NCBI GenBank assembly: GCA_011317545.1
Contig: WUJK01000001.1
Coordinates: 1,651,501-1,715,500, forward strand
Origin: Coniella vitis
Taxonomy: Eukaryota > Ascomycota > Sordariomycetes > Diaporthales > Schizoparmaceae
Direction of reading: 5' to 3'
Length of the DNA: 64,000 nt
Below the pieces are notes generated by a model that made no database searches, was not told the DNA's origin, and was given only the letters and a program-made list of their open reading frames with translations. A program made the translations under genes and the position numbers. Below, piece after piece: positions 22,961 to 35,600 of this stretch. The number at the start of each line of letters is the position of its first letter. Within the stretch, counting starts at the first letter, position 1.

Positions 22961-24996
22961 TTTGTTTAATTCATGCATTAAGAGTATATGAAAAGCGAAA
23001 ACCCCTAGGTTGTACGCAGTTTTCGTACCGTCGCTCTCAGAGCCGTAACTTATAGCAGATCAAACCTTTAGACGTATCACACAATGTACGTCTTTCTCAT
23101 TTCGGGATGCTCCGCAGAGACCGACCTAAGGACAAGGCTCACTGGTGTTATTTCTGAACAGATCAAATGAATCAAGCATAAAATGGTGAACAGATGATAT
23201 CAGATGATTTATTCATGGCTATATCCACTAAAGGGGAAAGGAGGGTAACATTACCACGCGGCCTGGGTTAGCCTGGCCCGACAGTAATGTAACATCGAAA
23301 GGACGCCGAATCCCAAGCTGTCAAGCGATGAACATCGGGGCAGGTCAGGTGCACCGATCGCCTTAGACCCTGCTGGAATCAGCATGATACATATATATAT
23401 CTTGGTAGATAAGCAGCAAGGTCAAGACGCTGATCCTTGTTGAGACCGAAGGCTAAATTGGCTCGGGCCTTGCATAGTGCCTACGAAAGATATATCGAAA
23501 ACTATGTAGTAAAGCATTCGCATCTCTCCTGTGATTGTAACCCTAATCGGCGTATAGCTACTCCAATAAACTCGCTTACAGCAGATTAATAATACGAAGT
23601 TACGCGCCTGCAACCCTAGCCCCCACAGCTTCGAGTCAATAGTAAGGGAAGATATATTGTAAGAGGGATATTTTGACATATCACGTCAAGATCCCCGAGA
23701 AGGTAGCTTACCCCAGTCCTAGTCGTTTTCTTTTCACAAATAGCTTACTAGTCAGCTTTTTGCTTATAACTTAAACAAACACTTCAATAAGATAAAGTCT
23801 CGTTCTCGTAGTGAGTGTTCGAGCAGGATGCTTGTTAGCAAGATTGGGCGATTGAGCTACATATGCTACCAACCTTTTTGTGTCTGCTCAAACGTATACT
23901 GTAAACGGTATTCCATACAATTATGGAGTAATGCGCTTACTGAAAATCCCAGATTCGGAGCATCCCCAACGGCTTTTCTCAGGGCTTTTCGGTGCGGCTT
24001 TAGACCCCATAGGACAAGATTTTCGCTCCCTGCTCATTTTAGCTAATAAATGGGCGAACGGGTGAGCAGTTTTCAAATACATAGTACAGGTGCCGGGACG
24101 CTCCGTTGGATGTATCTTTTGGCCCATTTACATAGTGGTTCCACAAACCTTATATAGGCGCAAGATCCACCAAAAACCCGCTCTCTGAAGCTTGAAAACT
24201 CCGAAAAGCTGTGAAAGCTAGGATAGCCAACTTTGGCCATTCAGGCAGCATCCCAGGTTTCCAGCTTCTCTCTCGGCGCAGGCTACTTGGAAGGCCTGTG
24301 CACGTACATCCACAGGTACATATGGGATATGAGGAATTTAACAACGACGTCAATATGCGTCTGGATGCTCCGAATCTGGGATGCTGACTTGAGCGCCACA
24401 AGCTCTTAGGTTACTATTGACGTTCATCCCAACGACGAGATCTCTGCAGTCTCCAGTGTATCATTTGATATCCACAATTTTTATAGTACCTCGTTCACTG
24501 CTTGGTGATAGTAACGGTCCTGACCGTCGCTAAGCAAAAAATCGCGCAAGGTGCAGTAGCAACCCCTTGCGCAAATTAACTTTTAGCATTGCAACTCTAT
24601 CGGCATCGAGGTGCGAATGCGGAAGGTCAAGATATCTTATCGTAACATTTATAATTTACTTACTGTGGTATTCGGTCTAATTCATCAACCCATGTTGGGT
24701 TACCCTAACCGTGATTTTTGCAGCGAAACTTACGCGCAGATCCTTGCAAGTTCAACTCGAACCCTCGCAGCCGCAGCCAGTACATGCGGGGCACAGATCA
24801 TGAGACCATAGTAATCTCGCTTCTGAGCCTCGAACCACTCGCGGTCTTGTCGTTCCATCAAAAGCAAACTTCCAAGTACCAAACTTTTTCGTTTCTCAAA
24901 GTGTCCTCTTATAAGCGCTATCTATCTCAGCATTAGCACATGAACAGTGTTTTACATTCGTGTTTTGAGTCCCATGCACTTTAGCCTTACAGCACG
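22961..24996. promoter_or_regulatory. Divergent intergenic region between monooxygenase and isocyanide synthase genes
   Basis: About 2 kb between two genes transcribed away from each other; it should hold both promoters. No conserved protein recognised, although short frames exist on both strands. It holds a 20-bp perfect inverted repeat (see separate entry), three copies of the hexamer TGCTCA in either orientation (23885-23890, 24031-24036, 24063-24068) and a smaller inverted repeat CGCAAGG...CCTTGCG near 24543-24573. Which, if any, is a regulatory site cannot be told from sequence. Confidence 0.5.
23946..24382. repeat. 437-bp segment bounded by perfect 20-bp inverted repeats
   Basis: ATCCCAGATTCGGAGCATCC at 23946-23965 recurs as its exact reverse complement at 24363-24382. 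Similarity does not extend inwards or outwards, and no target duplication is visible. It could be a MITE-like non-autonomous DNA transposon that has lost its flanks, or a long hairpin. Confidence 0.6.
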
Positions 24997-27125
24997 ATGA
25001 TCGCGGTTAATACACTTGTTATCCAACATGATGTCCTTCCATCAGTGTTGCACTTGCAGCAACCCCGCCCATGCGAAGATGATCACTCGGTAGTCTTGTC
25101 ACAGATTTTGAATATTTCGACCAAGATTCTCAACATTATATACAACTATAGCACAAACTCCTGCAACAAGAGCGGTACAAAAGTAGATGAAGGATATCTA
25201 AGATTTCTGGCCCTTGTCTATGGTCATGTTAAGGTTTGCTGCTCTTCTCCTTGGTTCTCTTGCACTATACGCGGTTCAGTGAACTATATTACGTTTGAGG
25301 CGTTACTCAAATAGCTGACAAGAATTCATCACCAGGCGAAAAGGCCAATACCTCTTTGTCTGCCTGCATTTCCCTTCAAATCCCCAAATACGGAGTCCAA
25401 AGTCCTTGGTCGACTGCCAGACAAAGGGGAGGAATTTGCATTAGCTCATTTGAATGGACTCTGTCTTTCAATTAAGGACATTTACGAACCAGGGGCTAAC
25501 CTTACGATCATTTCTGATGGGCTGGTGTATAATGGTAAGTCCAACTAGAGTACCGGATGAACATGATCCTGCCAGTCTTACTTTTACTGACCATTTTAGA
25601 CCTCCTTGGTGTGCCTGATCGTGATGTCTGGGCCTACGGTGAGTCCTTGAGAGCTATGAGTGCAGCTAAAGGATTTGACCGTATCAGCTTTTGCCGACTC
25701 AACCAACTCATCAAGATAGAGGAAGATGTCAAGCTGAATGAAATCACCTATGTAGCAAATGCTACGCGATTTCGTTCAGCGCTCCTCAATACCTATCCCA
25801 AGGAGGAATGGGACCCGAACAAAGAAATCGCTCAAAGCCAGGATACATGTCTGACGTACCGTGGCTACATCAAGTTTCTGCAGACAGATCTGCAGCACAC
25901 ATATCCTGTCGGGGAAACCAGAAGCAGCAAAAGTTTCAAGACGGCTATTGAATATATTGCAAAGCAGATGTTGAGGAGAGGACAATCATTTGCCCATGCT
26001 GTTCGAGAGAAGTTCTCCGACAACATTCGACTATCTATCCATGCATCTACAGGCGAAAACAAGATTTCGATAAGTACTATCCCGACAACATCAAGCATCT
26101 TCACTACGCCTTGGCACTGTGCCGTAGCGTTCGACGTCGATGGTACCCTTCACTCTGGCCACCGCGTGGACTTTGATACAAATGCGGATTACACTCTTGT
26201 CTACGAAGACGGCAGACCAAGCTATTACCGGCATAGATCCCTCGATGCTCTGGTCAATTGGGACAACACTCACATATCCGCCACTCCCCTCTACCCTTGC
26301 GGCATACTGATTAAGCCATCTGGCTCCCACAAGCTTGGTATTAATCATATTGAAGCATCCAAAGTTAGAGCACTGGCTGAACACAATTCTCCCGTCATTC
26401 TACGTGGCTTTAAGAACACTACGAATCGCGACAAATTTGAAGCTAAGGCTTATGAGCTCGGTGACCCGACCCCTTGGCTATTCGGTCTCGTCTTGGAGGT
26501 GAAGGACCGTGGTACGGATACAAAGGGCCTAAATAATGTTTTGAGCTCCGAATGGATGCCCTTTCATTTCGACGGAATGTTCAAGACAGTCAAAACAGGT
26601 CGCATTCTTGACGATGGCACTGAAGAAGTGAGGCCGAACCCGCCACGATTCCAAATGTTCACAAGTGTAACGCCAAGTCCTGCGAATACTGGTTTTACTC
26701 TGTTCTCGGCAAGCGCACGGGTGTTGAAATATCTCCCTGAGTCCCTACCGCTCGACTACTTGAAGAAATTGACGTGGAGTGTCACGACGACGAGTTTCGG
26801 TGCTCCCAAGCTTCAGAACCTGCCGCTTATTCTTGATCATCCAACGACTGGGAGGCCAATTCTATCCTACCATGAACCATGGCCGCAGACCAAGACAAAG
26901 TTTGACGCCACACTTATTGACATATGCGGCGAACATGTCACTGCCGCCGATAGTGCTGAGATTTGTGCTACACTCGATTCTCTGCTTCACGATCGACGAG
27001 TTGCCTACTGGCACTCATGGAACAAGGGAGATTTGTTGATTAGTGATAATCTGTCGATGCTGCATACCAGGAGCGACTTTGTTTCTGGGTGTGATCGGGA
27101 GCTTTGGAGAATTCACTTTAACTAG
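24997..27125 (+). CDS. Isocyanide synthase - TauD-like dioxygenase fusion
   Basis: Three exons, 24997-25233, 25336-25534 and 25600-27125, with introns of 102 and 65 bp; lengths sum to 1,962 nt, an exact frame of 653 residues. Residues about 27-355 match the isocyanide synthase / Dit1-PvcA family, which turns an amino acid nitrogen into an isonitrile: LPAFPFKSPN, ALAHLNGL, TIISDGLVYND-LLGVPDRDVWAYGE (restored across intron 2), LNEITYVANA, YRGYIKFL, IHASTGENKISIS and TTPWHCAVAF. Residues about 375-653 are a TauD/PvcB Fe(II)/2-oxoglutarate dioxygenase with HFD (His468, Asp470), distal His634 and Arg649. The fusion is known from fungal isonitrile gene clusters. The first exon is the least certain: its ILNIIYNYST stretch fits the family, but the first intron uses an unusual GTTTGC donor. 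Frame intact, codons normal. Divergent from the monooxygenase gene. Confidence 0.9.
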
Positions 27126-28019
27126 TTGATATGGCGCTCGGTTGAGAGACGGGATTGGCAAAAGATGAGAGTTCCGACTTCATCTCATTTTCTTTTCCTT
27201 TTTATAATATCAACCCCTTGGTTACTAGGTTTCCTTACTCCTAATAAGCTAACACAGTGTTAGCTGTTCCGTATAGAGCATGTAAGAGGTATCAGATAAT
27301 TTATGTAATATCCAACCTATTATTAGATTACTGGTGTATAAAGTAGGGTATATCAAGCCGCTGAGCGAGGCACAAGTTGAATCCAAAGTGATAGGCGAAG
27401 CAAAGGAGAGTATACTTTAACGTCAGAAGAAGTGCACAGGCTCAGAATATCTCTCTAGAATAACGTCTTTGGAAAGTTATTAGACGTAATTTGTGAGATG
27501 CCTTGAATTCCACTCTATGAATAGTATTTACTAATCTAATAGTTGTTTTGCTCGCTCAGATAACTTGAAGTAACATTTCGATAAGAGTATATTAAGTGTT
27601 TTGCAAAAGGCTTGAATACTTCTACTTATGGCATTCTATTATCGTTAGATTCGTTTATAAATACCTTTAACTCCTAAATGGTCAAAGAGGTTATTGCATC
27701 CGCCGGCATCTCTTTGATTCTTAAGATTTATAATATATAATAAAAGCGTTAATAACAATGAAAAGTTAGTAATTAATATTCCAAGCTTATTTAATTATTA
27801 AATTAACTAGAATTAGTAAAGCTATAATAAAGTATTATATATAATATTACTTTAAAAGTATAATAATTCTTATTAATATTTTAAATATTAGAAATCTCTA
27901 TACTTCTTATATTAATAGATATATATAGTATTATCTTTAAGTTATTATATACTTTTATTAAATCTTTAATAGTTACAAGTAATTAATAAGACTTATTTTA
28001 TTATATAATATACTTCTTT
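27126..28019. other. Downstream flank of the isocyanide synthase gene
   Basis: Normal DNA for about 350 bp, then increasingly AT-rich towards the retrotransposon block, with few CA/TG after about 27720. No gene recognised. The gradual change suggests mutation spreading from the neighbouring repeats. Confidence 0.5.
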
Positions 28020-28232
28020 AATTTATATCTAAAGATTATGGAAAACAAGTATCTAATAGCTAGGAAACCGGTTATTCTTATATCCTTTCGTTATTCTATT
28101 TATTAATATATAGCTTATCTTAGCTTATTAATACTTATATTTGCCTATTAATCTTTCGATAAGCGCTTAAAGTCTACTATAATCCAACCTTAACCCTAAT
28201 TATATAATTCTATATAATTATAATAATCCTTG
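28020..28232 (-). repeat. Truncated LTR, minus orientation
   Basis: Contains the LTR blocks CTAATAGCTAGGAAA, TATCCTTTCGTTATTCT and CCTTAACCCTAATTATAT in minus-strand order, as in LTRs F and G, but lacks both ends. It is cut by LTR D. Confidence 0.7.
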
Positions 28233-28692
28233 TATTATAACCCATGAACATACAGGTCACAGGAACAGGCTAGCGCAACTATATACTAGCAAATCGGAAC
28301 CTTAACGGACCGATGGGGATCTCTTATATAAGAATATAGAGTAGTATAATTAGGGTCAGGGTCCAAAGTGCTATATTAGATTACTAGAGATCACTATTAC
28401 TTACTAGAATATTAGTAAGTATTAGTAAGTATTAATAAGCTATATATTAATAAGTACTATAACGGAAGGATATAAGGATAGGAGTCTATAGCTTAATATT
28501 AGATAGTTTCCTTATAATCTTTAGTTATAAATCTAAGTATTATTTTATATAATAGGGTAATCTCTCTTAATTACTTATAATACTTAATATTACTCGATAA
28601 CGTACGAAGACTTAAAGATAATACTTCCCTACCTACTAATATATAATTTATAGGTACTTCTAGAATCCGGGATTTAGGTAAGGATTATTATA
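28233..28692 (+). repeat. 5' LTR of E3 (LTR D)
   Basis: 460 bp. The first 60 bases are little mutated (CCCATGAACATACAGGTCACAG lies within them). Its variable block is the TTAGTAAGTATTAGTAAG type shared with LTR A. Confidence 0.9.
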
Positions 28693-31145
28693 TTTTTATA
28701 ACTCTTATTTAGGATAATCTATATATACCTTTTAGATAATATTAAGTATAATATTTAACTATAATACTAATAGTTCTAACCCCCTTAACGGTTAACTAAA
28801 CCTAAAATACTAACTAATAACTCTTAACTACTATTAACGTATTTACTATATATATTATAGAACTCGAGGCTTAAGGAAATATTAGCAAAACTCTTAATAA
28901 GCCCTTTAAGATAAAATAGCCTAAGGTTTATTACGGATAAGAAGACGATATTTAACCTTTTATTATAGCCCTTAGAGCTTACTTCTAATACTATTAATAG
29001 TAATTCCTTATTAAAGCTAAGAAAATATAATTCGCCGCTAATAGGCTTAAAGGCGATATATTTATATAGTTTAAACCTATCCTATAGAACTTCCTAGAAT
29101 TCGATATAAAAGTGATTAGAGAAGATAAGACTAACGAACTCTTTATATTATTTAAATCCTTCGCTTAGATACTTAAGGAAACCTTTAGAAACCCTAACGA
29201 AAAGCGTAATATAGAACGTAAGATCTCCTAACTTAAGTAAACTAAATTAGTATAATATTATATAATACTCTTTAGATAAATTATATTATATCTCTATTAG
29301 GATAACGAACCCTTTATAATAGTATATAATAATAGACTTAAAGAATCTATTAAAAATAAACTATATAAGATACCCCGATTAGAGATATTCGTAGAATTCG
29401 TAGTAATAATAATAGCTATCGATAATTATAATTAGGAAAGGAACTAGGAACGGTAAGGAAGGTAAAGACCTATTAATAACTTTATACCCCGGGCTAATAC
29501 CGGAAAGCAATATTAATAGCTACCTTAACGCTTTATACCCTAATAGAATAACTACCGCAGAATAATAACTAATAATATAATATACTTAAGCCTTATAGAG
29601 CTCGATATAACTTAAAGGAAACCTATAAATAAGGAATACTTTAACTATAGTAAGATAGGCTATTTTATACGAAAGTACCGATAACTTAAGAAACCTAGAG
29701 AATTTAAGAAAGTCCTCGAAGGACGATAAGCTAATATTATAATATACGATATTATAAACTCTACTCCTAGCTAAAATTAGCTTCTAAAGTAAATATCGGA
29801 CGATTCCGATTATAGACTCTTTAACTAAACCTTCTATTATAAGGATAATTATATAATATACCTCTCGGTAAAGTAAGGCTTAGGATAGTTCCCTTAGAAA
29901 CTTTATAAGGAATAATAAATTAAAATTACTTAAAGAATACCCTTCCCTACGAATAATAATCTATTCGAAAGACTAGTTATAGAATAATAACCCTAGCTTA
30001 TTAGGGAATACCCCTATTAGCGCGATATAAAAGGGTATAAGCTATCTAACGAAACGGATATTCTATAAAGCGATATTACGGAAATTATAGAATAATAGGA
30101 AACGCTCTATATTAGTTAGGATATTAACGCTTAAACTATTAATAAAGAAACGAGCTTAGAATTAGAAAGCTTTATAGATAAAGATATCGATAAAGGAGAC
30201 GTATACTATTATATCTATAATATTATACTTAGAGAACTATTCCGAATAATAACCTATTAAAACGAAACCCCCCTTATATAGGAAGACGCGCGAATTAATT
30301 ATCTCTACGAAAAGTATTATTAGATTATATAGTTTACTTATATTATATATAATTATAAATAATACTTTAAATATAACGTAATTAACGAATAGTTCCCTAT
30401 ATATAAGATAGAGTATAATATTATCGCCTATACCGACGATAATAGCGACTATTATAAAGTACTTAGAATAAGGGGAAACTACGCTAATACTAGTCTTATA
30501 TATAATACCCCCTACGAATATACTATATAATAAGTAAAATAGTATTAGTATATAATACCTTAATATATACTTTACGCGTAAGAAAAAGCGCTCGACTAGT
30601 ATAGAATACGCGAAAAGAAATAAAGGGAAAAGCTCGTAAAGCCTATATATATAAAACCTACGTATTATAGCTTCTATAAGCGCGCCGATTATATAAAATA
30701 CCTAGCGGATAAAGTATATATTAACTATAACCTTAAGGATAGTTAGCCCGGAGTATAAACTACCTATACGGAAGAAGAAAACTAAGCGCGCTTATAGCGA
30801 TAAACTATAATATATATATAATACGGAATATAATAAGCTAAGAACCTAATACGGATAATAGCCCTTAGAGTATAATAATAATAGTAGAACTTAAAAGGTA
30901 AGGATCGCTTATAAAGGATAATAAGCGATTAGGATTTACGATAAAGTCCCTTTATACGATAGATAGCTCGATATACGAATATTTAAAAATCGTAGTATAA
31001 ATTAACGGTAGAAATTATATAATACTCCTAGATAGCGGAGTATAAGGAAACTTTATATCCCTAAGCGTTATTAATAAAGAATAGATACCTTAGAAGAAGA
31101 AAATAGAACCCTATAAATTTAATACCGTAGAAGGTATAGAAATCG
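28693..31145 (+). pseudogene. gag and start of protease of E3
   Basis: Type-A gag: FKILRNFLEFD-like capsid segments about 29060-29420, zinc knuckle (EYFNYSKIGYFIRKYR, RIP-altered) near 29620-29680, and protease LLDSGV-GNFIS near 31018-31050. Broken by many TAA/TAG. Confidence 0.75.
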
Positions 31146-31447
31146 TATTATAACCTATGAATATGCAGGTTACAGGAACAGGCCAGCGCAACTATATACT
31201 AGCAAATCGGAACCTTAACGGACCGATAGGGATCTCTTATATAAGGAATACGGATAATATAATCAGGGTTAGGGTAGAGCCTATAAGAGATTACTATTAC
31301 CTATCGGATAGTTAATAGGCAACTATAAGCATTAATAGGCTTAGATAGGCTATATATTAATAAATAGGATAATAGAAGGATATAAGAACGATAGATTTCC
31401 TAGCTACTAGATAGTTTTCCTTATAATCTTTAGTTATAAATCTAAGT
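31146..31447 (+). repeat. LTR E, first part
   Basis: First 302 bp of an LTR, starting TATTATAACC with a little-mutated edge (ATGAATATGCAGGTTACAGG lies here). Interrupted after TAAGT by E2. Confidence 0.9.
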
Positions 31448-31932
31448 TGTAATGATCCTTGCCTGAATCCCGGATTCTGGAAGTACCTATGAGTTGTATA
31501 TTAGCAGGTGGGGAAGTATTACCTTTAAGTCTTCGTACGTTGTCGAGCAATATCAAGTGTCACAAGTGATCAAGAGGGATTACCCTATTATATAAAATAA
31601 TACTTAGATTTACAACTAAAGACTATAAGGAAAACTATCTAATAGCTAGGAAATCCATCGTCCTTATATCCTTCCGTTATTCTGTATTAAATACCCTATT
31701 CAACCCTAGATTATCTAGATTATCTCGCGATCTTAATAATCCGGCTCTGCTAGATTATCTAATAATCTTAATAATCCATTCCTGATTAGTTCGTATAACC
31801 CTAACCCTAACTATATTATCTCGTATAACTTAGTTATATAAGAGATCCCCATCGGTCCGTTAAGGTTCCGATTTACTAGTATATAGTTACGCTAGCCTAT
31901 TCCTATAACCTGTATAACCGTAGGTTATAATA
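31448..31932 (-). repeat. 3' LTR of E2 (LTR F)
   Basis: 485 bp on the minus strand. Its outer end (TGTAATGATCCTTGCCTGAA) is unmutated; its inner end (AGGTTATAATA) is heavily RIPed. Confidence 0.93.
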
Positions 31933-32144
31933 TTATCTCCCTTCTATCGGTCTTTATCCCTAAAGACCTATAGTATTTCCGTAAGTAGTCCTGCCTAATA
32001 TTCTTACTTCGGATTATACCTTCCTAATTCGTTATATCGTCGAGAATTAATAAAAATCGTTTTCGAAAGATTTCTTCGTCGGTTACTCCTAAAACCGTTA
32101 AGCGTAACCTTCTTCTTTAATCTATTCTGGAGTATTATATAGAG

Positions 32145-32639
32145 ATGCCGACCTGCTCTAACTATAAGGAACGGGGGCTTTCTTCTTATTAGATTTCCGC
32201 GATATATTCCGACCGCTGTGCTAAGTATATTCGTTTAAATAAATCTCGCTGCGATATACTGGGTCCTTCTCCGTCTGATATTCGTACTATCTCTCGGCAC
32301 TATTAGAAGATTAAGGATAAGATGGAGGAACTGGACGAGGCTCGTTGTGCTTTAGATATACGTATAGATTGCCTTCGTAAGTAGAAGAAGATATGGAGGG
32401 AGAAGATAGCACGGGCTATTCGCCGGGGCCTGGATTCTGTGGAGGAGTTGGATCGTATAGAGCGTAAGGAGGCTGAAAAGGAGGCGGCAGTTTCGGTGCC
32501 GGCGGGTCCTTTGCCTAAAGCGTTTCCTGATTCGCTAATGCAGGAGTTTAATACCGTGGACTAGTCTACCGTAGACTTTAGTGGGTCGTTAGATCTAGTT
32601 GGCACTTCCAATAGAGGGGGTCCGTCTAATCGTTGGTAA
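32145..32639 (+). pseudogene. Opposite-strand Cys-motif and coiled-coil ORF of E2 (best copy)
   Basis: From ATG 32145 to TAA 32639 there are exactly 165 codons with only four internal stops, all TAG (codons 16, 54, 80, 140), each consistent with CAG changed by RIP. N-terminal half: MPTCSNYKERG, then CAKYIRLNKSRCDILGPSPS, a C-x2-(C)-x7-C motif with Cys25, Tyr28 in place of Cys, and Cys36; in E6 the same motif keeps the middle Cys and loses the first. C-terminal half (about 55-117): a charged coiled coil, KDKMEELDEA...WREKIARAIRRGLDSVEELDRIERKEAE. It runs against pol between the chromodomain and the 3' LTR. Homologues lie in the same place in E5 and E6 and, more decayed, in the others. It looks like a real accessory gene of the element; function unknown. 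Confidence 0.75.
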
Positions 32640-32649
32640 GTTTTCTAAT

Positions 32650-35600
32650 TCTATCTGTTGCTAAGTTATTCGCTAATTTTCGTATTCTTTAATTAGATCT
32701 TCGTAGATATTCTTTAGGGGTTCCTAAGTGTTTTCTGAGTTATCGTATCCTTTCTATTTAATAAGGTATTGTTTTCCGCGTCCGCGTTTACGTAAGTCGA
32801 GGATTTATTTAACTTCGTATTATACTTATTCTAGTTCGATAATATCTGTATCGTATAAGAGTTCTGCGTCTACTGGTGCTGGTTCTAGAAGTAAAATATA
32901 GAAGACTAGGTATAGACGTATATATGGAATTTCGAGTTTGTAGTTAACTAGGGAAATTTATCGTGCAATTTTATAAGGTCCGAGTTTCTTATAGTCGAGT
33001 TTGTCGCTAGGTCTGGTGGTTTTAATGTTTTTACGGTTAAGGTAGACTTTATCTCCCTTCTATAGGATTAGTCCCTTAATCCTTTTCTAATTAGCGTATT
33101 TCGTTATTTATTCTTTAACGTCCTAAAGTATACGTCGAGTATCTTCGTATAATTATTTAATTCTTCTGGCGTATTGGTCTGCCGTTTCTGCGTTTCTACC
33201 TAGTAGTATTTTATAGTATGCTATAGGGTTATGTCCGTAGAGTAGGAAGAATAGTGATTTTCCTGTACTCGTTATATCTGCACTGTTATAGGCGAACTGC
33301 GCGGTTAGCAAAAGTTCGACCTAATTATCTTATTCGTGGTTGATATAGTATTATAGATATTGTTCTATAATCTGGTTAGTACGTTCCGTTTATCTATCTG
33401 TCTAAGGATAAAATGCCGTAGATATGCGTTATATCGTTCCGAGGTATTTAGTAAGTAAGATCTAGAATTTCGATACGAATTTTCTATCTCTATCTAATAT
33501 AATTTCCTAAGGTATTCCGTAGTTAGCGATAATAATACGGAGGAGTATATATACGAGTTCTTCTGCGGTACTACTTTCTTTATATAATAGGAAGTATACG
33601 TACTTGCTTAGTCTGCAAACTACTACTAAGATGCTATCGTACTACACCTAAGTTAAGGGTTCTCGTAAAAGGGGTAGCTTAGTAATAAAGTCTAGACTGA
33701 TAGATAACTAAACAGTCGTAGGTACTAGTAGAGGTTATAATAGTCCGTAAGGTTTGTATCGTTCTGTCTTATTCCGTTTATATATATCGCAGTTGTTAAC
33801 GATATCCGTGACTCGTTTCTTAAGGTTTAGTGGGTTCTAATGGCGTTGGATCCTTTTATAGGTTGCTCTGATTCCTTGGTATCTATATGCTGGTACGCTG
33901 TGGATGCTTCTAATATAGTCGTTTTGTTTTAATATTATTATACTATCGAGGTTAGGTATTTCTCCTTCGATATATAGTATTACGTTAAGTTCCTTAGTGA
34001 TAGATAGTATAGTAAGGTTGCCTTCCGAGTCTTCTTTAAAGATTACTATAATGTCTTGGTCTTTGCTGTTGCTATCCTTATAGTCTGGCCGTCTGCTAAG
34101 AGCGTCTGCTCGTTCGTTTTCCTTGCCTTTACGGTAGATAATCTTAAAGTCGAATTCTGATAGAAATTCGTACTATCTAACTTACCGTTTGTTAAGCTGT
34201 TTTATCGAGGTAAATACCTGGAGATTCTTATAATCCGTATATATAAGAATTTGTTGTTTTGCGCCGATAAGGTAGTATCGCTATTCCCTGAAAGCTTCTA
34301 CTATTACTATAAGTTCTTGATCGGGCGTTCCGTAGTTAAGTTCTGGTCCGTTCAATTTCTTACTGAAATTACTAATTATCCGTAGTCGTCCCTTATCGTC
34401 TCGTTATCCGAGTTATCTACCGAGTGTATAATCTGATACGTTTATCTCGATCTCGAAAACTTTATCTTAGTCTGCTTCGACTAGGATTAGTTCTGATATA
34501 ACTATATTCTTGATTATACTGAAGGCTTTCTATGCTTGTTCGTTCTAGTTAAAGGTAGTGTCCTTTTTCGTAAGTTCTATAAGTAGTGCTATAATACCAC
34601 TATAATTCTTAATAAATTATCGGTAGAAGTTAGCATAGCCTAAGAAGGCTCTAATATCTTTAACGTTCTGAGGTATAGGCTAGTCCCTAACTGCCTATAC
34701 TTTATCTTTCTGTATTCGTATATGCCCTGGTGTAATAGTATATCCGAGGTAGTTGACTTCTTGAGTATTCCAGTTGTATTTAGTGGGTTCTACTAAAATC
34801 TTATTATCTTAGAGGATTTGTAGGATTATTGTAATATGCTTCTAGTATTCTTCGAATATCTTTGAGTAAATAAGGATATCGTTTAGGTAAGCGATCATAA
34901 AATAATCGAGGTATTCGCGTAAGATAAAGTTTATTATCTCCTGGAATAATATAGGGGCGTTGGTAAGTCCGAATAGTATAATAAGATATTCGAAGTATCC
35001 GTAGCGTGTTCTAAACGCTATTTTCCATTCTTCCCCGGGTTTAATACGAATATACGTATATCCTTCTTTAAGGTCGAGGGCCGTAAACTATTAGGCTCCC
35101 CTAAGTCTATCTCTGAGTTCTTTAAAGAGAGGTAAGGGGTACCGATTCTTAATTATAATATCGTTGAGTTGCCGATAGTCAACGTATAGTTGTAGTTTGC
35201 CGTTTTTCTTTAGTATAAACAGGATTAGGTATCCTGCTGGTGAATAGGAGGGTCTAATATAGCCTTTCTTAAGATTTTCGTCGATATATTCTCTGAGTAC
35301 TTTGAGTTTATCCTTATCTAATCCGTAGATAGGAAAGAACTTTAGTTATTCTCCTTCTTTAAATAGGATCTCGTAATCGTATAGGCCGTGCTCTGGTAGG
35401 CCGTTATCGAATTTTCCTTAAAATAGTTTTATAAACTTCCGATACTCTTCTAATATACCGGAGAGGTCTCTAAACGTATCTTCGTCTTATATAGTTACTA
35501 TTATAAGGAGATATCGTTATATATGCTTGGTTCCTTCTTAAACTTATCGCGATAATATATCCTGCTATCTATAGAATCCTATTATATCGTATCTTAATCT

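Larger units (their letters stand above)
28233..31145 (+). mobile_element. Chromovirus E3, truncated
   Basis: 5' LTR (28233-28692) plus gag and the start of the protease, then an abrupt switch at 31145 into LTR E of the next element in the middle of a sequence that in E1 continues as GCTTATAGCTAAGG. The rest of E3 is not found to the right of E4, so it has been lost. Its gag N-terminal part is the type found in E6, not that of E1, E2, E4 and E5. Confidence 0.8.

Noticed and set aside
23828..24401. Short frames within the divergent intergenic region
   Set aside because: They overlap the inverted-repeat segment on both strands; the recurring RFGAS residues come from the 20-bp inverted repeat, not from protein homology.
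25557..25599. ATG at 25557 as start of the isocyanide synthase
   Set aside because: It lies within a 65-bp GTAAGT...TTTTAG intron; removing the intron restores the conserved VYND-LLGVPDRD junction and links to upstream exons with family motifs.
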